From H2-BAC3 sp045863035 (GTDB taxonomy: Bacteria > Bacteroidota > Ignavibacteria > Ignavibacteriales > Ignavibacteriaceae), in the NCBI GenBank assembly GCA_045863035.1, contig BTUV01000067.1, forward strand, positions 1 to 16,266: DNA of 16,266 bases, in the 5' to 3' direction. The notes beneath the pieces were generated by a model. That model saw nothing but the letters and a program-made list of their open reading frames with translations. It had not been told where the DNA came from and made no database searches. Below, piece after piece: positions 1-7,606 of this stretch (position 1 is its first letter; each line of letters starts with the position of its first letter). The position numbers and the translations under genes were made by a program.

Positions 1-101
1 CTAAAATTAGTATGACAAATTATGAAAAAATCAGTGTTTTTAGATCGTATTCGTAGATTTTTACGATTTAGTCAGATTTTGGCAGAGGTCAGGAGAGGGA
101 A
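1..101 (+). repeat. Dispersed ~100-bp repeat, copy 1
   Basis: This is the first of four related non-coding copies in the window. The others are at 7345-7440 (same orientation) and at 14375-14475 and 15519-15619 (reverse orientation). Shared blocks are a TTAGTATGACAAATTATG-like start, AAAATC followed by GTTTTTA, a CGTA block, and a GTCAGATTTTGGCAGA end. The similarity was read by eye. The left edge is cut by the window, so this copy may start further left. No open reading frame lies in it. Confidence 0.7.
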
Positions 102-120
102 TATGACCACACAGTATATA

Positions 121-150
121 CAAAAAGACCCGCCAAGGCGGGTCTTTTTG
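121..150. terminator. Bidirectional Rho-independent terminator after the S8 protease
   Basis: A near-perfect inverted repeat has 13-bp arms (CAAAAAGACCCGC and GCGGGTCTTTTTG) around a 4-nt CAAG loop. The stem has a GC core, with A's on one side and T's on the other, so it can stop transcription in both directions. It lies 55 nt past the stop codon of the minus-strand protease. On the plus strand it is followed by a second T run (TAATTTTTTT), so it could also end a gene arriving from the left of the window. Confidence 0.9.
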
Positions 151-204
151 TAATTTTTTTGCTTTTCCTGATCATGCAATTACTCAGGTGTCTGATTCGA
201 ATTT

Positions 205-3200
205 TTATTTGAGCAGAACCATCTTCCTGCTGAGCGTTACAGTATGAGAGCCCCCTGCTTCAACCGCGGTCATTTTGTAAAGATATATACCGGATGAAAG
301 TCCGAATTCACCCGCTGAGACATCAAGCGAATAATATCCCGCGGTGACCTCAGCATTTAACAACGATGCAACCATCTGTCCGGTCATATCATAAAGCTCA
401 ATGGCTACTTTTGCATCAACCGGTACCTGATAGCTTATCTTTGTTGAAGGATTAAACGGATTCGGGTAATTCTGATCTAAGGCAAACACTGAAGGAACTC
501 CAACCGTCACTTCTCCCTCGGCGCTTATTTTGCCGGTTCCGTCATAATCGGTCTGTTTAAGCCGGTAATAAAATAGTCCGGCTGCATCCGGTCTGTCAGT
601 AAATAAATACTCTCGCGATTCTGTTGTGGTTCCGCTGCCACGCACTGTTCCCGCCGCGCTCCACTCTCCGTCTTTGCGCTTTCTTTCTATCGTAAATGAC
701 TCATTGTTTGTTTCTGTTGCGGTTGACCAATATATACTCACACTTCCCTTTTCTTCACTCAAACGGAAAGCCGTAAGTTCAACCGGAATTACACCGCTTG
801 CCCACATCACAACCGGTACGGTAATAACCGGACTGGCAGGATCGCTCGTCTGGATTTTCATATCCATAGAATAAAGACCTTCCGGAAAGTCACTCGCGTT
901 GAAGGTAAGCTGCACAGAGGCCGAATTTCCGTTGTAAAGCATTCCGGCAAAATTCTGCGCCTGAAGCCAGTCAGGTTCTGCCTGGAAGGAGAGTGCGTGA
1001 TTATTCTTCACATACGTTGCATTATATGCTACCGGCAGCCCTATTGTACCGCTCTGATTCTCAATCCCCACAGTGGCTGAGTTTAACGCTGAGGCAGTCA
1101 TCGTTTTATAATAAATCACAATCTTTCCGTTCTGATGCAGCACTACCTGAAAGGTTAAAGCCGAACCGGATGAACTGTATTTAGGCCAGTTATTATACTG
1201 TATGATAAATCTATTACCCTCCTGTTTTGTATATACGTTGCCGCCGTTAGTGCCGTCAAGATCATCCCAGAAGGGAGCGATTATCCCGTTCGGAGCTGTA
1301 CCGGCCGGCATATTAGCGTTTGTAAAATTATTCGCGGTCGGCGCGGTGAAAAGTATCATTCCGTTGCTGGATACATATACCGCATTTTGATTTTCTCCGT
1401 AAAACTTAAAACTAAAAGGAAGTGCAACCGGTCCGGAGTATCCTTCATCCTTTGCTCCGAAGGTGCCGGTTGAGGTCCAGGCGGTCAGTTCAGTTCCGGT
1501 AGTTGATATATCATTCCATATATATGCGGGTCCTGAAGGGTCATCACTGTCAATCCAGGTATAACCGAATGCATCCGGACCTCCGCTGCCTCGTCCTGTC
1601 GCGCCAAAAAACTGCAGCGGGTTTTCCTTTTTATTAAACCGGCCATCCTCTGTGTGTGGTACAGATGAAACAATTGCAGCTTTAACCGACCCTGATGGGA
1701 AGGTGTTGTTCTCAAACATAACCGACCAATCCAGAGTTGACTGATGCACTGATATATTGCTGATCACCACGGAATCAGTAACTGATGCATTCAGGTTAAG
1801 ATAGTGAAACATACTGTCCGGTGTTACACCGGTAACGGGGGCCTGCCAGGTTGCCGCAGAAACTACGTTTGATATATCCGACCGGTTAGCCCAAAGATCG
1901 TAAGCGCGGAGCGCAAAGTAAAAAGTGGTATTTGGTGAAAGTCCGTTCGCAGTTACACTGACCGGTGCACCTGTTGTATCAGGGGTATGACTGTAGCTTA
2001 CCGGCAGCGCGGCACTGAATGATGCTGAATCGGTAATCGGAGCGGTTGAATAGCGGATATCATATCCGGCTATACCGTTTCGCGTGGTATCAAGCGGTGT
2101 TGACCATTGCAGACGTACAGAGCTTGAAGTAACCTCGGCAGCAGCAAGATCTGTTACCTGTGTCGGGGGAACTGTATCCGGCGGAACTGCAATAGCAAGA
2201 AGTGCTTTATATATATTAAGACGGCCGCCTGAAACAGTTATGTTAGCCAGGGCAGGTATCGGGTCTGTTGATGAAAGCAAATACTCCTTAAACTGTAACG
2301 CTCCCATTGCCGGATTTAATTTATAGAACGTCATCAGCGCCGGATTGGCCGCAGCGAACATCAGCCCGATCGCGCCGGAGACCATCGGGGTTGCCATTGA
2401 AGTACCGGTCATACTTGAGTAGCTGTTTCCCGGAACAGTTGAGAGAACTGAAGAACCCGGCGCACCGAGATCAATAGTGGTAAGTCCGTACGCTGCACCT
2501 GAGTTTTTTGTATCAGTCCGGGTTGTGTTTGTGACCGAAACAAGAAAATCGCTTGCGCAAGCAGTTGGTATATCTCCCTGAAGATCAACGTTTACGTTTG
2601 CGTTAGCAGTAGCCCCGCAACTGAGAACACCCTGCACACCCAGTGAGTCATACACAGCGCACCAGAGGGGATAATTGGACGGCTGCCCATAATCCACTCC
2701 GAATGAAGCATTAGTTGAAACGATAAACGCGCCCTGCTGACCGTTAGTCTGATTGTAGAGCTTCCGCATCTTGAGTATATAATTATACGCGCGCAGCACA
2801 ATTGCTTCCTGACCGGAAGAACCTGCAATCGGCATCACTTTTACATTCCAGTTAACACCTGCCACACCAAGGGCATTATTACCACGTGCGCCTACAATAC
2901 CGGCGACGTGAGTGCCATGGTTATCGGAAGGGATGGAACCGTTCTGGTCGTATGCATTCCAGCCGTTATAATCATCAACATATCCGTTAAGGTCGTCATC
3001 AATATTGTTACCGGGTATATCACGCCAGTTTTTATAGTAGTTAAGATCCTGATGATTAAGGTCAAAACCTCCGTCAACCACAGCCACCACAACCGTATCA
3101 CCGAGCGCTGAAAGTCCGCCTGTGCTGAAGTCCCACGCTTCCGGAGCGTCAATATCAGCATCCGGAGTACCGCTGCTCTGCCCTGTGTTATGCAGCCCCC

Positions 3201-3585
3201 ACTGCTCGCCAAAGCGGGTGTCATTTGGCATCAGGGAGGAGGGTGACCCGCCCGGCGATGCGGTTCCGATATCAGGCACACCCGGACGGTGTGATATATA
3301 GTGATTAAACTGGGCAGTATATACATCCATGCTGCCTTTGACCAGTGAAAGCGCAGCCGCATCACTGATTTTCTTCTCATCAAAGCCGATAAGCCAGACG
3401 TTCATTTCTCCGGCGACCAGTTCCTTGATGCTCAGACCGGCGGCCAGGTTTTGCTGAGTCAGAGATTCGGGTGTTTTGCCCGGCTTAAACTGGACCAACA
3501 GCTCACCCGGGACGTACAAACGCGGCTGGGCATGGAGCAAAAGACTCAGCAAGAAAAGGAAAACGAAGGTAGAAAGAGAACGCAT
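205..3585 (-). CDS. T9SS-exported subtilisin-like (S8) serine protease, multidomain
   Basis: A 1126-residue secreted peptidase predicted to cleave proteins outside the cell. Residues 1-20 form a signal peptide ending in HAQ. Residues 23-115 look like an S8 propeptide region (VPGELLVQFKPG). The S8 domain spans about 120-465 with Asp171 (VVDGGFD), His223 (NHGTHVAG) and Ser396 (GTSMATP). The usual AAGN oxyanion segment is replaced by SCGATANAN, so Asn328 is a candidate oxyanion residue. Residues 475-580 resemble fibronectin III. A BACON/ASPM-like beta domain (597-640 plus 871-927) appears split by an inserted beta-rich domain (about 641-870, with DAFGYTWIDSDDPSGP and SSNG motifs). Residues 932-1028 form an Ig/FN3-like domain starting PVELTAF. 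Residues 1034-1126 are a T9SS type A sorting domain (QNYPNPFNPST). The ATG start places the signal peptide at the N-terminus; no strong Shine-Dalgarno is seen. Family and export are well supported; the substrate is unknown. Confidence 0.95.
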   Translation of the reverse strand: MRSLSTFVFLFLLSLLLHAQPRLYVPGELLVQFKPGKTPESLTQQNLAAGLSIKELVAGEMNVWLIGFDEKKISDAAALSLVKGSMDVYTAQFNHYISHRPGVPDIGTASPGGSPSSLMPNDTRFGEQWGLHNTGQSSGTPDADIDAPEAWDFSTGGLSALGDTVVVAVVDGGFDLNHQDLNYYKNWRDIPGNNIDDDLNGYVDDYNGWNAYDQNGSIPSDNHGTHVAGIVGARGNNALGVAGVNWNVKVMPIAGSSGQEAIVLRAYNYILKMRKLYNQTNGQQGAFIVSTNASFGVDYGQPSNYPLWCAVYDSLGVQGVLSCGATANANVNVDLQGDIPTACASDFLVSVTNTTRTDTKNSGAAYGLTTIDLGAPGSSVLSTVPGNSYSSMTGTSMATPMVSGAIGLMFAAANPALMTFYKLNPAMGALQFKEYLLSSTDPIPALANITVSGGRLNIYKALLAIAVPPDTVPPTQVTDLAAAEVTSSSVRLQWSTPLDTTRNGIAGYDIRYSTAPITDSASFSAALPVSYSHTPDTTGAPVSVTANGLSPNTTFYFALRAYDLWANRSDISNVVSAATWQAPVTGVTPDSMFHYLNLNASVTDSVVISNISVHQSTLDWSVMFENNTFPSGSVKAAIVSSVPHTEDGRFNKKENPLQFFGATGRGSGGPDAFGYTWIDSDDPSGPAYIWNDISTTGTELTAWTSTGTFGAKDEGYSGPVALPFSFKFYGENQNAVYVSSNGMILFTAPTANNFTNANMPAGTAPNGIIAPFWDDLDGTNGGNVYTKQEGNRFIIQYNNWPKYSSSGSALTFQVVLHQNGKIVIYYKTMTASALNSATVGIENQSGTIGLPVAYNATYVKNNHALSFQAEPDWLQAQNFAGMLYNGNSASVQLTFNASDFPEGLYSMDMKIQTSDPASPVITVPVVMWASGVIPVELTAFRLSEEKGSVSIYWSTATETNNESFTIERKRKDGEWSAAGTVRGSGTTTESREYLFTDRPDAAGLFYYRLKQTDYDGTGKISAEGEVTVGVPSVFALDQNYPNPFNPSTKISYQVPVDAKVAIELYDMTGQMVASLLNAEVTAGYYSLDVSAGEFGLSSGIYLYKMTAVEAGGSHTVTLSRKMVLLK

Positions 3586-3614
3586 CCGGAAAATCCTAAT
3601 TTACATTAAAAAGC

Positions 3615-3648
3615 TAAAGTTACGGTTTTTTTTGGTTCTGACCTCAAA
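3615..3648 (-). promoter_or_regulatory. Candidate Bacteroidota-type promoter of the S8 protease
   Basis: Read on the minus strand, TTTG (3648-3645) is followed after 22 nt by TAACTTTA (3622-3615). This matches TAnnTTTG at all but the last base. Transcription would start near 3609, giving a leader of about 24 nt before the ATG at 3585. The element is AT-rich and short, so a chance match is possible. Confidence 0.35.
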
Positions 3649-3698
3649 TTTTCAAGGTCATCCGGCTTGAAATATGTATTTCGAATTGCTAAAATCAT

Positions 3699-4130
3699 CA
3701 ATCCCGGAGAAATCGCATATCGGTAGAAAAAGTAAATCACACAAAAACACCGCNNNNNNNNNNNNNNNNNNNNNNNNNNNNNNNNNNNNNNNNNNNNNNN
3801 NNNNNNNNNNNNNNNNNNNNNNNNNNNNNNNNNNNNNNNNNNNNNNNNNNNNNCAATCCCGGAGAAATCGCATATCGGTAGAAAAAGTAAATCACACAAA
3901 AACACCGCAACCGATTCCGGAGGAATCGAATATTGGTAGGAAAACGCATCACACAAAAACCCCCGCCGCTGATTCCGGAGGAATCAAATATTGGCAGGAA
4001 ACGAATCACACAAAAACACCGCAACCGATTCCGGAGGAATCACATATCGGTAGAAAAAGTAAACCACACAAAAACACCGCCGCTGATTCCGGAGGAATCA
4101 CATATTGGCAGGAAAACGAGCACCAAAAAA
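3699..4130. repeat. Tandem array of ~58-bp units with a palindromic core
   Basis: Each unit starts with the 15-bp inverted repeat GATTCCGGAGGAATC, then ACATATCGGTAGAAAAAGTA-like sequence, then CACACAAAAACACCGC. Perfect cores lie at 3913-3927, 3971-3985, 4027-4041 and 4085-4099. A degenerate core (AATCCCGGAGAAATC) lies on each side of the assembly gap (from 3700 and from 3855). Core-to-core spacing after the gap is 58, 58, 56 and 58 bp. Units alternate between CGCAACC and CGCCGCT before the core. The period is not a multiple of three, and the array is open in several frames on both strands, so I treat it as non-coding. A decayed core (AATTCCGGAAGAATCG) lies further on, near 4249-4264. The array sits between the divergently oriented protease and acetyltransferase. 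Confidence 0.9.
3754..3853. other. Assembly gap of 100 N
   Basis: Exactly 100 N lie inside the 58-bp tandem array. The 55 bases on the left (3699-3753) are identical to the 55 bases on the right (3854-3908). A round 100-N run normally marks a scaffold join of unknown size, so the number of repeat units is not known here. Confidence 0.99.
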
Positions 4131-4389
4131 ATTCAGTGTCTTCATGGCGTAACCTCACCGGTGTCGTGGGATCTTTGTTTTCTACCAAGATATGAATCCT
4201 CCTCATTTATATATATCAAACCCGATTCAGCAATTTTGAAAAATGCAATTCCGGAAGAATCGTATTTTTGTGGCAAGAGAACATCCCCAAACGCATCCCA
4301 ATTCTACTCTTGCCTGATCAAAACCACTGCCCAATCGGATATTCTTCTTCTTTCCCTATTTTTGCGGCATCACTTAAATAATTTGCGCT

Positions 4390-4839
4390 TTGAATAACTT
4401 TACTTTTTCCCCGATTTCTCACGGTCACATCCCGCTTCTTCTGGAAATGATGGAGGATTTCTACAAAATTGACGGCTACCCTTTTGACTCCACCCTCGCC
4501 CGGAAGAACTTCCTTGAGTTCATTGAGAAAGAGCATCTTGGCCGTGGCTGGATAATTCTCAGCGGGGGGTCGGTCATCGGCTACCTTCTGCTCTGCTTTG
4601 GTTTTTCGTTTGAATTCGGGGGGCGGAATGCTTTTCTGGATGAACTTTTTATCAGAGAGAAATACCGCGGGCAGGGGGCGGGTTCTCTTGCGGTTAAGTT
4701 TGTCATTTCTGAGGCGCCAAATCACGGCGTGAAAGCCCTGCATCTGGAGGTAGAGCTCACTAACGACAAAGCCCTTGCTCTTTACCGGAGGCACGGGTTC
4801 AAAGAACACAAGCGCCGTCTTATGACTTTACGGTTCTGA
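4390..4839 (+). CDS. GNAT-family N-acetyltransferase
   Basis: A 149-residue single-domain protein of normal GNAT length, expected to transfer an acetyl group from acetyl-CoA to an amine in the cytoplasm. The acetyl-CoA loop is FIREKYRGQGAG (Q/RxxGxG/A type, residues about 92-103), preceded by the beta strand FLDELF. The C-terminal motif B reads LEVELTNDKALALYRRHGF, with the usual N..A..LY...GF pattern. The start is TTG: an in-frame TAA lies at 4375-4377, and the next ATG (about 4447) would remove the first beta strand and helix. No Shine-Dalgarno is visible. The substrate cannot be deduced. The gene stands alone, 97 bp before the next gene on the same strand. Confidence 0.9.
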   Translation: MNNFTFSPISHGHIPLLLEMMEDFYKIDGYPFDSTLARKNFLEFIEKEHLGRGWIILSGGSVIGYLLLCFGFSFEFGGRNAFLDELFIREKYRGQGAGSLAVKFVISEAPNHGVKALHLEVELTNDKALALYRRHGFKEHKRRLMTLRF

Positions 4840-4936
4840 ACCGGTCTTCTGTTTATTTTCTCATTAACTTTCCTTTGCATAGTTGAGTTTTTACTCTTAT
4901 ACTTCACGTTATTATAAAAATTATTGGTCATTAGTT

Positions 4937-6955
4937 ATGAACAAATTAGTTCTCGCTTTCCTTCTTTCCGGATTCCTTATAACCGGATCAGCATTTCCGA
5001 AACTTTCCCTGCTCGAACGCTTTACCAATGTCGGATGCGGACCCTGCGCCTCCATCAACAACTCATGGTATAATACCCTTACCAGGCAGATGGTTGCCGA
5101 TGGTACTATAGCACATGTCATTTATAATGTGGACTGGCCTTCTGCCACTGACCCGATGTTTCTTCTTAACTCCGGTAATAACAACGCCCGCCGCGGTCTC
5201 TACGGCGTTAATTCAGTTCCCTGGATTCAGATTAACGGCGTTAACACCAGCACAACTCAGGCAGCGGTGGAGTCAGCCGTTTCTTCCGGTAATGCGGCTT
5301 TTTCTCCATTTAAAATTGAGATTACCGCCGAAAAATTTTCCAATAATGTTTTGAGCGTAAGTATTAAAATAACCCGCGACAGTGCTGATGTTACCACATT
5401 TACTAACACCCGCCTGTTTCTTGCGCTTACTGAACGGGTTGTTGAGTATGCTTCCGCCCCGGGTTCTAACGGCGAAAGAATTTTTTACAATGTTACCCGT
5501 AAAATGCTCCCTGACGCAAAAGGTTCATCATTTGAAATTCCCGAGCCCGGCCAATCAGTTACTTCCGAACTGATGTATATACCAACTGATGAGTTTCTTT
5601 CAAAGGTCAATCCGGACAGCATCCGGGTAGTTGCATTCATTCAAAACCCCTCAACAAAAGTTGTCTATCAATCTGCTTATGATGACCTCAGACCGGCAAG
5701 TCACCTTAATTCCGCTTTTGCTTTAGATAAAAATCTTGGCGCTATTCCCTTTGAGGTTTCTTTTTCTGATTACTCCACACCCGGAACTTCACCTATTACC
5801 TCTTGGGAGTGGGATTTCGATAACAACGGCACGATTGATGCAACCGTACCGGCACCCACGCATATTTTTGAAGAATCAGGAGCTTACTCGGTTTCATTAA
5901 AAGTTTCTGACGGAACAGTATCACATACCAGAGTAATTAACAACGCTGTTACAACAGTTCAGACGAGCGCTGATATTTTAGTAGTTAACGGAATAGAAAG
6001 AGCAACCTATCCAACAGAGTTCGCCAACTTCTATCTTAACTCCGGACCATTCGGCGGGTTTGATGTTGATGTATGGGATTTGTTTGGAAATCAGGATTTT
6101 GATTATACGCAGAATGAACAGGTTCAGACGGTGCATTATTTTAATCGTGCAATTCCGAATGATATACTGATGAAGTACCCGCGTGTTATCTGGCTTGGCA
6201 ACAACTACGGCGGTGATCTGGTGTTTTACAGTGCGGCTCAGGTGCTCTCTTATGTTAAGTCAGGCGGAAACTTCCTGCTTGCAACCAGGCAGGGGCAGGA
6301 TTTCTTTTCATCTGAGCTGATGCAGTATTCCGGCGTACAGTCTATATCAGGATTAACTGATTTCACATCAACCATCCTCTCTGTGGCTGACGGGCTGCAG
6401 GATATGCCGGTACTTCCGACTAATACCCGTAACCAGCTCGTGTTGGTTGATACCACTGCCGGCGCGATTCCTCTTTTTAAGAATGATCTTTCATCCGCCT
6501 GGTCTGCCGGTTTCAGAATTAAAAAGGACAGCGCCGGTTCATTTATATATATCGCAGGAAGACCATACCGGTATGACAACGCTATCTCAGCGCTTAACTA
6601 TGACTATATCATCAGTAATTGGATGACTTACACACCCGTCAGCAACCTGGGACCGTCATCATCTGAAACTCCTTCAGATTTCCGCCTTGAACAAAACTAC
6701 CCGAATCCGTTTAACCCATCAACCGTTATCAGGTTCTCACTGCCGGCTGCCTCTCAGGTACGTCTTACAGTGTTCAATGCACTCGGAGAGCAGGTTGCGG
6801 AACTGATAAACGGCGCTCTTTCAGCAGGTAATCATCAGGCCGTTTTCACGCCACGCAGTGCATCCGGATTGTTTATATATACTTTAACGGCCGACCCGTC
6901 AGACAAGGGCTACAGCTCTTTCCGCGGCACCGGCAAGATGATTCTGATGAAATAA
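4937..6955 (+). CDS. T9SS-exported Omp28-like thioredoxin-fold/PKD protein
   Basis: A 672-residue exported protein. The chosen ATG gives a clean signal peptide (MNKLVLAFLLSGFLITGSAF); an upstream TTG at 4883 would add 18 residues before it and is less likely. Residues about 22-115 are thioredoxin-like with CGPC at 34-37 in LLERFTNVGCGPC and the cis-proline motif SVPW (Pro95), as in Omp28-related outer-surface proteins. Residues about 116-250 are a beta-rich region. A PKD domain follows (about 256-342, with SWEWDFDNNG and a later GAYSVSLKVSDG). Residues about 345-563 (VNGIE, VIWLGNNYGG, YVKSGGNFLLAT) are unassigned but look alpha/beta, somewhat like a class I amidotransferase fold without an evident catalytic Cys. 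Residues 581-672 are a T9SS type A sorting domain (QNYPNPFNPST, ending GKMILMK). The domain order suggests a cell-surface or released redox-type protein; the target is unknown. Confidence 0.88.
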   Translation: MNKLVLAFLLSGFLITGSAFPKLSLLERFTNVGCGPCASINNSWYNTLTRQMVADGTIAHVIYNVDWPSATDPMFLLNSGNNNARRGLYGVNSVPWIQINGVNTSTTQAAVESAVSSGNAAFSPFKIEITAEKFSNNVLSVSIKITRDSADVTTFTNTRLFLALTERVVEYASAPGSNGERIFYNVTRKMLPDAKGSSFEIPEPGQSVTSELMYIPTDEFLSKVNPDSIRVVAFIQNPSTKVVYQSAYDDLRPASHLNSAFALDKNLGAIPFEVSFSDYSTPGTSPITSWEWDFDNNGTIDATVPAPTHIFEESGAYSVSLKVSDGTVSHTRVINNAVTTVQTSADILVVNGIERATYPTEFANFYLNSGPFGGFDVDVWDLFGNQDFDYTQNEQVQTVHYFNRAIPNDILMKYPRVIWLGNNYGGDLVFYSAAQVLSYVKSGGNFLLATRQGQDFFSSELMQYSGVQSISGLTDFTSTILSVADGLQDMPVLPTNTRNQLVLVDTTAGAIPLFKNDLSSAWSAGFRIKKDSAGSFIYIAGRPYRYDNAISALNYDYIISNWMTYTPVSNLGPSSSETPSDFRLEQNYPNPFNPSTVIRFSLPAASQVRLTVFNALGEQVAELINGALSAGNHQAVFTPRSASGLFIYTLTADPSDKGYSSFRGTGKMILMK

Positions 6956-6980
6956 CCGTGTAAGCTCATTCAAAATTATC

Positions 6981-7020
6981 AACCTCTGCGGGTGGCTGTG
7001 TCTCCCGCAGAGGTTTTTTT
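6981..7020 (+). terminator. Rho-independent terminator after the T9SS/PKD gene
   Basis: A perfect 12-bp stem (AACCTCTGCGGG and CCCGCAGAGGTT) surrounds an 11-nt loop and runs into eight T's (7013-7020). It begins 26 nt after the stop codon. This is a textbook intrinsic terminator for the upstream gene. Confidence 0.93.
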
Positions 7021-7050
7021 ATATACCATAACATCACAAAAACCCGATTT

Positions 7051-7102
7051 CAATGTACAATGTACAATGTACAATGAACAATGTACAATGTACAATGAAC
7101 AG
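7051..7102 (+). repeat. Heptamer tandem array (CAATGTA/CAATGAA)
   Basis: Seven uninterrupted 7-bp units, five CAATGTA and two CAATGAA, fill 7051-7099 and run into CAG. A short reading frame crosses the array but has no recognisable protein content. The array directly abuts the next repeat element and lies just after a terminator. Confidence 0.92.
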
Positions 7103-7282
7103 TTCCGGAAGCCCTCGGGAATCAATGAAGAATTAAGAATCTGCAATGAACAGTTCCGGAAGCCCCCTCCTTCCAATACAGATCCCGGTAAACACAAATT
7201 TATCTTCTGCGTAAAAAATATTCAGTTAAAACATACTCTGTCAGGAGAGAGGGGGTGTGGGTATGAGTCAAAAAAAGCCCAA
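7100..7282 (+). repeat. G-rich dispersed repeat element, copy in the 7-kb intergenic region
   Basis: The element contains two CAGTTCCGGAAGCCC units 51 bp apart. These are followed by CCTCCTTCCAATACAGATCCC, an AT-rich stretch with TTCAGTTAAAA, then TCAGGAGAGAGGGGGT, GAGTC and AAAAAAAGCCCAA. The same ordered blocks recur at 14625-14735 and 15769-15879 in this orientation, and at 14986-15122 and about 16129-16266 in reverse. No protein-coding content is evident. Confidence 0.75.
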
Positions 7283-7344
7283 CCAGGACATCAATTCAAA
7301 TCAGTGATAAAGGTCTGACTCAAATTATGTTTTTGTACAAATTA

Positions 7345-7440
7345 TCACTAAAATCAGAAGACAAATTATAAGAAAATCAGCGTTTTTAGCTCGTATTCAT
7401 GGTTTTTATTGAATCTGGTCCCACTTTGGGCGGAAACCGG
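7345..7440 (+). repeat. Dispersed ~100-bp repeat, copy 2
   Basis: TCACTAAAATCAG is followed by GACAAATTATAAGAAAATC, GTTTTTAGCTCGTATTC and TGGTCCCACTTTGGGCGG. This matches the copy at 1-101 and the reverse copies near 14.4 and 15.55 kb, but is more diverged in its second half. It lies between the G-rich repeat element and the histidine kinase promoter region. Confidence 0.55.
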
Positions 7441-7525
7441 AACCTTTGACCCTGCCCTCCCGGGTGAGGTCAGGTCACTCTCGTTTAACTACGGAGAAAT
7501 CTGCCCTGGTTTTCTGTTTTCATAG

Positions 7526-7556
7526 TTGAAAATCCCCTCGTTTTTCTATAGTTTTC
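7526..7556 (+). promoter_or_regulatory. Candidate promoter of the kinase/receiver operon
   Basis: TTG (7526-7528) is followed after 20 nt by TAGTTTTC (7549-7556), one base from TAnnTTTG. The spacing fits the -33/-7 promoter type of Bacteroidota. The predicted start would leave a leader of about 45 nt. The motif is weak and AT-rich, so the call is tentative. Confidence 0.35.
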
Positions 7557-7606
7557 ATTGCGAGTAATTATTATTTAAGCATTTATGCAGGTTTTTGACT
7601 GAGTAT

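Noticed and set aside
3699..4130. CRISPR array
   Set aside because: The whole 56-58-bp unit repeats with only small variations. There are no unique spacers of regular length and no cas genes nearby.
3674..4397. Overlapping open frames of 66-173 codons in the 58-bp array on both strands
   Set aside because: They exist because the repeat unit is stop-free in most frames, overlap each other, and cross the N gap. A 58-bp period shifts frame at each unit, so no repeated protein motif is maintained.
4883..4936. Longer N-terminus from the TTG at 4883 for the T9SS/PKD protein
   Set aside because: It would put 18 mostly polar and aromatic residues before a well-formed signal peptide that starts at the ATG at 4937.
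6992..7318. 108-codon frame crossing the terminator and repeats
   Set aside because: It starts inside the terminator stem and loop, and its sequence is the translated heptamer array and repeat element.
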